64,000 bases of DNA from Isoperla grammatica (Eukaryota > Arthropoda > Insecta > Plecoptera > Perlodidae). Position 1 is the first letter of the stretch. Every line of letters begins with the position of its first letter. The notes beneath the pieces were generated by a model. That model was not told where the DNA came from. It saw only the letters and a program-made list of their open reading frames with translations, and made no database searches. The stretch is taken from NCBI GenBank assembly GCA_945910005.1, contig OX246746.1, positions 25,319,075-25,383,074 of the forward strand. The letters run 5' to 3'. Of this stretch, positions 61,966 through 64,000 are shown piece after piece. A program made the translations under genes and the position numbers.

Positions 61966-62397
61966 ACAATAATGTGTAAATATCTGTGTTAATCTTCACC
62001 TCAAGCAGCCACCCACAACCTTTCAGGTAAGCTGTTGGTCTCCTTTCTTCTTTCCCCAATATACATCCAGTTTCAATGTGTGTACATTTATAGGCTACAG
62101 ACTAACAATGTTAAAAAATAAAATGACATTTCATGTGTCTGTAGATCCATTTCCTAGCTGTGATCAAGAAAGTTTCACCAAATGGTGGCGTACAAATGAG
62201 TAGAAATGACACACTTGCAATTCATACATTCATTCATTAATTGATATCAATTATTTATCAACTTTTGGTAGTTTTATATACTGCAAGTCATAGCTTCGCT
62301 TTCGAGTATCAACCCAATGGGGTTGAATGTAAGCCATGCACAAGTTGTCCTATACGAGTTTCGCTAGCATATACCTTATTTTCTACAACATACTAAC

Positions 62398-62586
62398 CTT
62401 GAGAGTTATTCCGCGCTGTTCAATCTCCGCAATGCACTTGGTAATGATGTGAGGCACAGTTGCCGATGTTTCTGCCAGATGCTGACCCAAGTCTAGACCG
62501 AAAGTTGTCATTCTTGGAGGAAGCCTTTTGTGACCACAGATGATAGCCAAGGTTCCCAGACATTTCTTGTGACACGTCAATCCACA
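62398..62586 (-). CDS. RhoGAP protein, second half of the C1 domain and linker
   Basis: The acceptor CATCTAG and donor AAG|GTTAGT are both phase 0, 63 codons. It begins CGLTCHKKCLGTLAIICG, the last Cys/His ligands of a C1 zinc finger, then LPPRMTTFGLDLGQHL, the conserved linker that precedes RhoGAP domains in the ARHGAP29/HMHA1/GMIP family, and ends IEQRGITLK, which joins directly to GIYRLSG. Confidence 0.95.
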
Positions 62587-63114
62587 CTAGATGAAGATTA
62601 AGCTGAGATTAGTATGGCATGTATGCATTTGTATGTTTTTATGTATGTTATGCAACTGCGTGAAATTGTATGTGTGCAATTCATGATCTTGTGGTACAAA
62701 AATGCAATGTTGTGAGGGAATATTTAGCTATATATTTGCTATGTGATGAACATTCACATATTCTGGAGAATATTGGGGGACTTATTTTTCTTCCCTTTTT
62801 CCATTTAGCAGCAATATGAATAATATTTTGAACAAGACAGAACTTTTATAATTCCATTCATCAAAGAATTTAAAACAAAAACAGTAGGCCTGTATTTGTT
62901 TTGAAACAATCTTAATTCAATTATAATCATAGCTACACTTGCATAACCATGTAGAACAACAATACAAAATTACAAGGAATAAGAATTAATCTTTTGCAGG
63001 TTTTGGGAATATATCAGTGCATATTTCAGAGGTTTTGATTTTGAGGGAACATAAATCCGGGCCCTAACCATTACAAATACAAGAACAATCGTTCTCTTTA
63101 TAGGGCCTACTTAC
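62587..63114 (-). other. Intron within the C1 domain
   Basis: 528 bp of AT-rich sequence between GAG|GTAAGT and CATCTAG. Nothing else is seen in it. Confidence 0.75.
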
Positions 63115-63251
63115 CTCTGTACAATCAACTCCCTGAAAGTACACATATGAGTCACACTCCCTACATCGAGACGGAGTCTTCAAGTTTCGGAAGGAATGAC
63201 TCTCAGATGCTCTCGAAACAATTTCCTGAGAACTCGATGTGAACAAGTTAT
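63115..63251 (-). CDS. RhoGAP protein, first half of the C1 domain
   Basis: The acceptor TTGTTTCAG enters in phase 1 and the donor GAG|GTAAGT leaves in phase 0. It encodes NLFTSSSQEIVSRASESHSF, then LKTPSRCRECDSYVYFQGVD and CTE. With the next exon this gives His-x10-Cys-x2-Cys ... Cys-x2-Cys-x4-His-x2-Cys ... Cys, the full C1 zinc ligand set. The family's C1 domains are usually atypical, and diacylglycerol binding cannot be judged from this. Confidence 0.94.
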
Positions 63252-63336
63252 CTGAAACAATACACAACACAAGGTATAATTATTTTGAAGGCAAGAATTA
63301 CAGGCAGCGTGGCACTGATTGCACTAAATAGCTTAC

Positions 63337-63498
63337 CAGTGGTAGACTCAAGGTCATCGGTGGAAATCGCTGTGTAGATCTGTCTCCGTGTGCTCTTTGG
63401 ACTGCAAGTGGGAGAATTATCATGGCTTTTACTACTCGGGCTGCTGGGAATGCTGTCAGAATCACTTGCATACCTCCAGGTCTTGAGATTCTCTTTGC
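63337..63498 (-). CDS. RhoGAP protein, Ser-rich linker exon
   Basis: The acceptor CATTGCAG enters in phase 1 and the donor ACTG|GTAAGC leaves in phase 1 (162 bp). It encodes KENLKTWRYASDSDSIPSSP, then a Ser/Lys-rich stretch and RRQIYTAISTDDLES. It is a likely phosphorylated linker between the upstream F-BAR part (outside the window) and the C1 domain. No fixed domain is seen. Confidence 0.85.
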
Positions 63499-63849
63499 CT
63501 GCAATGCATTCACATTATTAATAGTGACATCAACTGATGAAAGCTTAAAATGCTCATCTTTACTTGTTATTGTAAATGTACTTCCTATAATAAAGCCCAA
63601 CTTAAATGGTTCAATGTTCCATTCTAGTTTTCTTGAATTCAATGACCAAATGCATAAAACATACATACATTAATAAAGTACAACAATGCTCCACTTTCTC
63701 TGATTGATTTTTGTCCTTGAACGAGATAGTAATGCATGCTTTTTGGCTGCTGATACGTCATAAAGCTGAGGCTCAATGACTCAGTCAAATACAACTGGCC
63801 ATTCTTTAATCTATGCAATGCATACAATGAAAACCCGTTGATAAAACAC

Positions 63850-64000
63850 CTGCAAAGATGTCTTCCGTGTCGACATAATAACTCTTGTTTGGTTCTCCGG
63901 GCATCATCCGAGAGACTCCCGACGATGAAGGTAGGTGCTGCTCTCTACTGGGAGGCGGTGGGGGCGGAAGTCTCTTGACGAACTCAACGTACTGAGAGCC
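63850..64000 (-). CDS. RhoGAP protein, proline-rich exon (5' end outside window)
   Basis: On the - strand the frame from the right edge reads GSQYVEFVKRLPPPPPPSRE and later GEPNKSYYVDTEDIFA, ending CAG|GTGTTT in phase 1, in step with the exon at 63498. The six-proline run could bind SH3 or EVH1 domains. The exon's acceptor, the F-BAR region, the start codon and the promoter lie to the right of the window. Confidence 0.82.

Larger units (their letters stand above)
60206..62066. mobile_element. Head-to-head inverted pair of truncated Penelope-like elements
   Basis: Two near-identical arms, 60240-61148 and 61160-62067, are inverted around an 11-bp spacer (AAACAAACCAC). Each arm encodes, reading outward from the centre, the end of the reverse-transcriptase region (LVTQWHPGLHVLNGIM) and a GIY-YIG-type endonuclease. 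The reverse transcriptase core itself is missing from both arms. The whole is flanked by the 16-bp direct repeat CCAGTTTCAATGTGTG (60190-60205 and 62067-62082), with about 34 bp of extra sequence on the left only. It sits in the intron between the C1 and RhoGAP exons. Confidence 0.9.

Overview
The window is nuclear DNA of an animal, most likely an arthropod and probably an insect. It is AT-rich, has GT-AG introns and dense transposon debris, and carries parts of two multi-exon genes on opposite strands that converge on a large tandem array. No species can be named from the sequence alone. There are no operons, ribosome binding sites or bacterial features.

Left part (1 to about 27.75 kb, + strand): the 3' portion of one very large gene. 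Twelve exons join with matching intron phases (1,0,1,0,1,1,0,0,2,0,0) and end at a TAA at 27278-27280. The product is a huge mucin-like type I membrane protein. Thr/Tyr-rich repeats and a long Pro/Asn/Gln/His-rich stretch lie largely in one 5.85-kb exon. After these come an EGF-like module, a SEA-like domain split over two exons, two EGF-like modules, one transmembrane helix and a cytoplasmic tail of about 290 residues. The 5' end of the gene lies to the left of the window. Its introns hold three hAT-type short elements with exact 8-bp target duplications, a 440-bp palindrome, a short 14-bp-TIR element, tRNA-derived fragments, and a minisatellite that copies an exon end together with its splice donor seven times.

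Middle (about 29.56 to 51.27 kb, with worn copies to about 52.48 kb): a higher-order tandem array with a unit of about 3.29 kb. Each full unit holds three related tRNA-like cassettes on the - strand, each with a B-box-like sequence followed by a T-rich run. It also holds a constant segment of about 1.1 kb and a block of five diverged monomers of about 290 bp, most of which carry CACGTG. Copies at the edges are shorter and more diverged. This array is the least explained part of the window.

Right part (55.5 to 64 kb, - strand): the 3' half of a Rho GTPase-activating protein gene of the ARHGAP29/ARHGAP45(HMHA1)/GMIP type. Ten exons encode a proline-rich linker, a C1 zinc finger, a RhoGAP domain with its arginine finger, and a poorly conserved C-terminus ending at 55526. 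The F-BAR part and the start lie beyond the right edge. One intron contains a head-to-head inverted pair of truncated Penelope-like retroelement copies of about 0.91 kb each, flanked by a 16-bp direct repeat. Other introns hold TIR elements and a LINE remnant.
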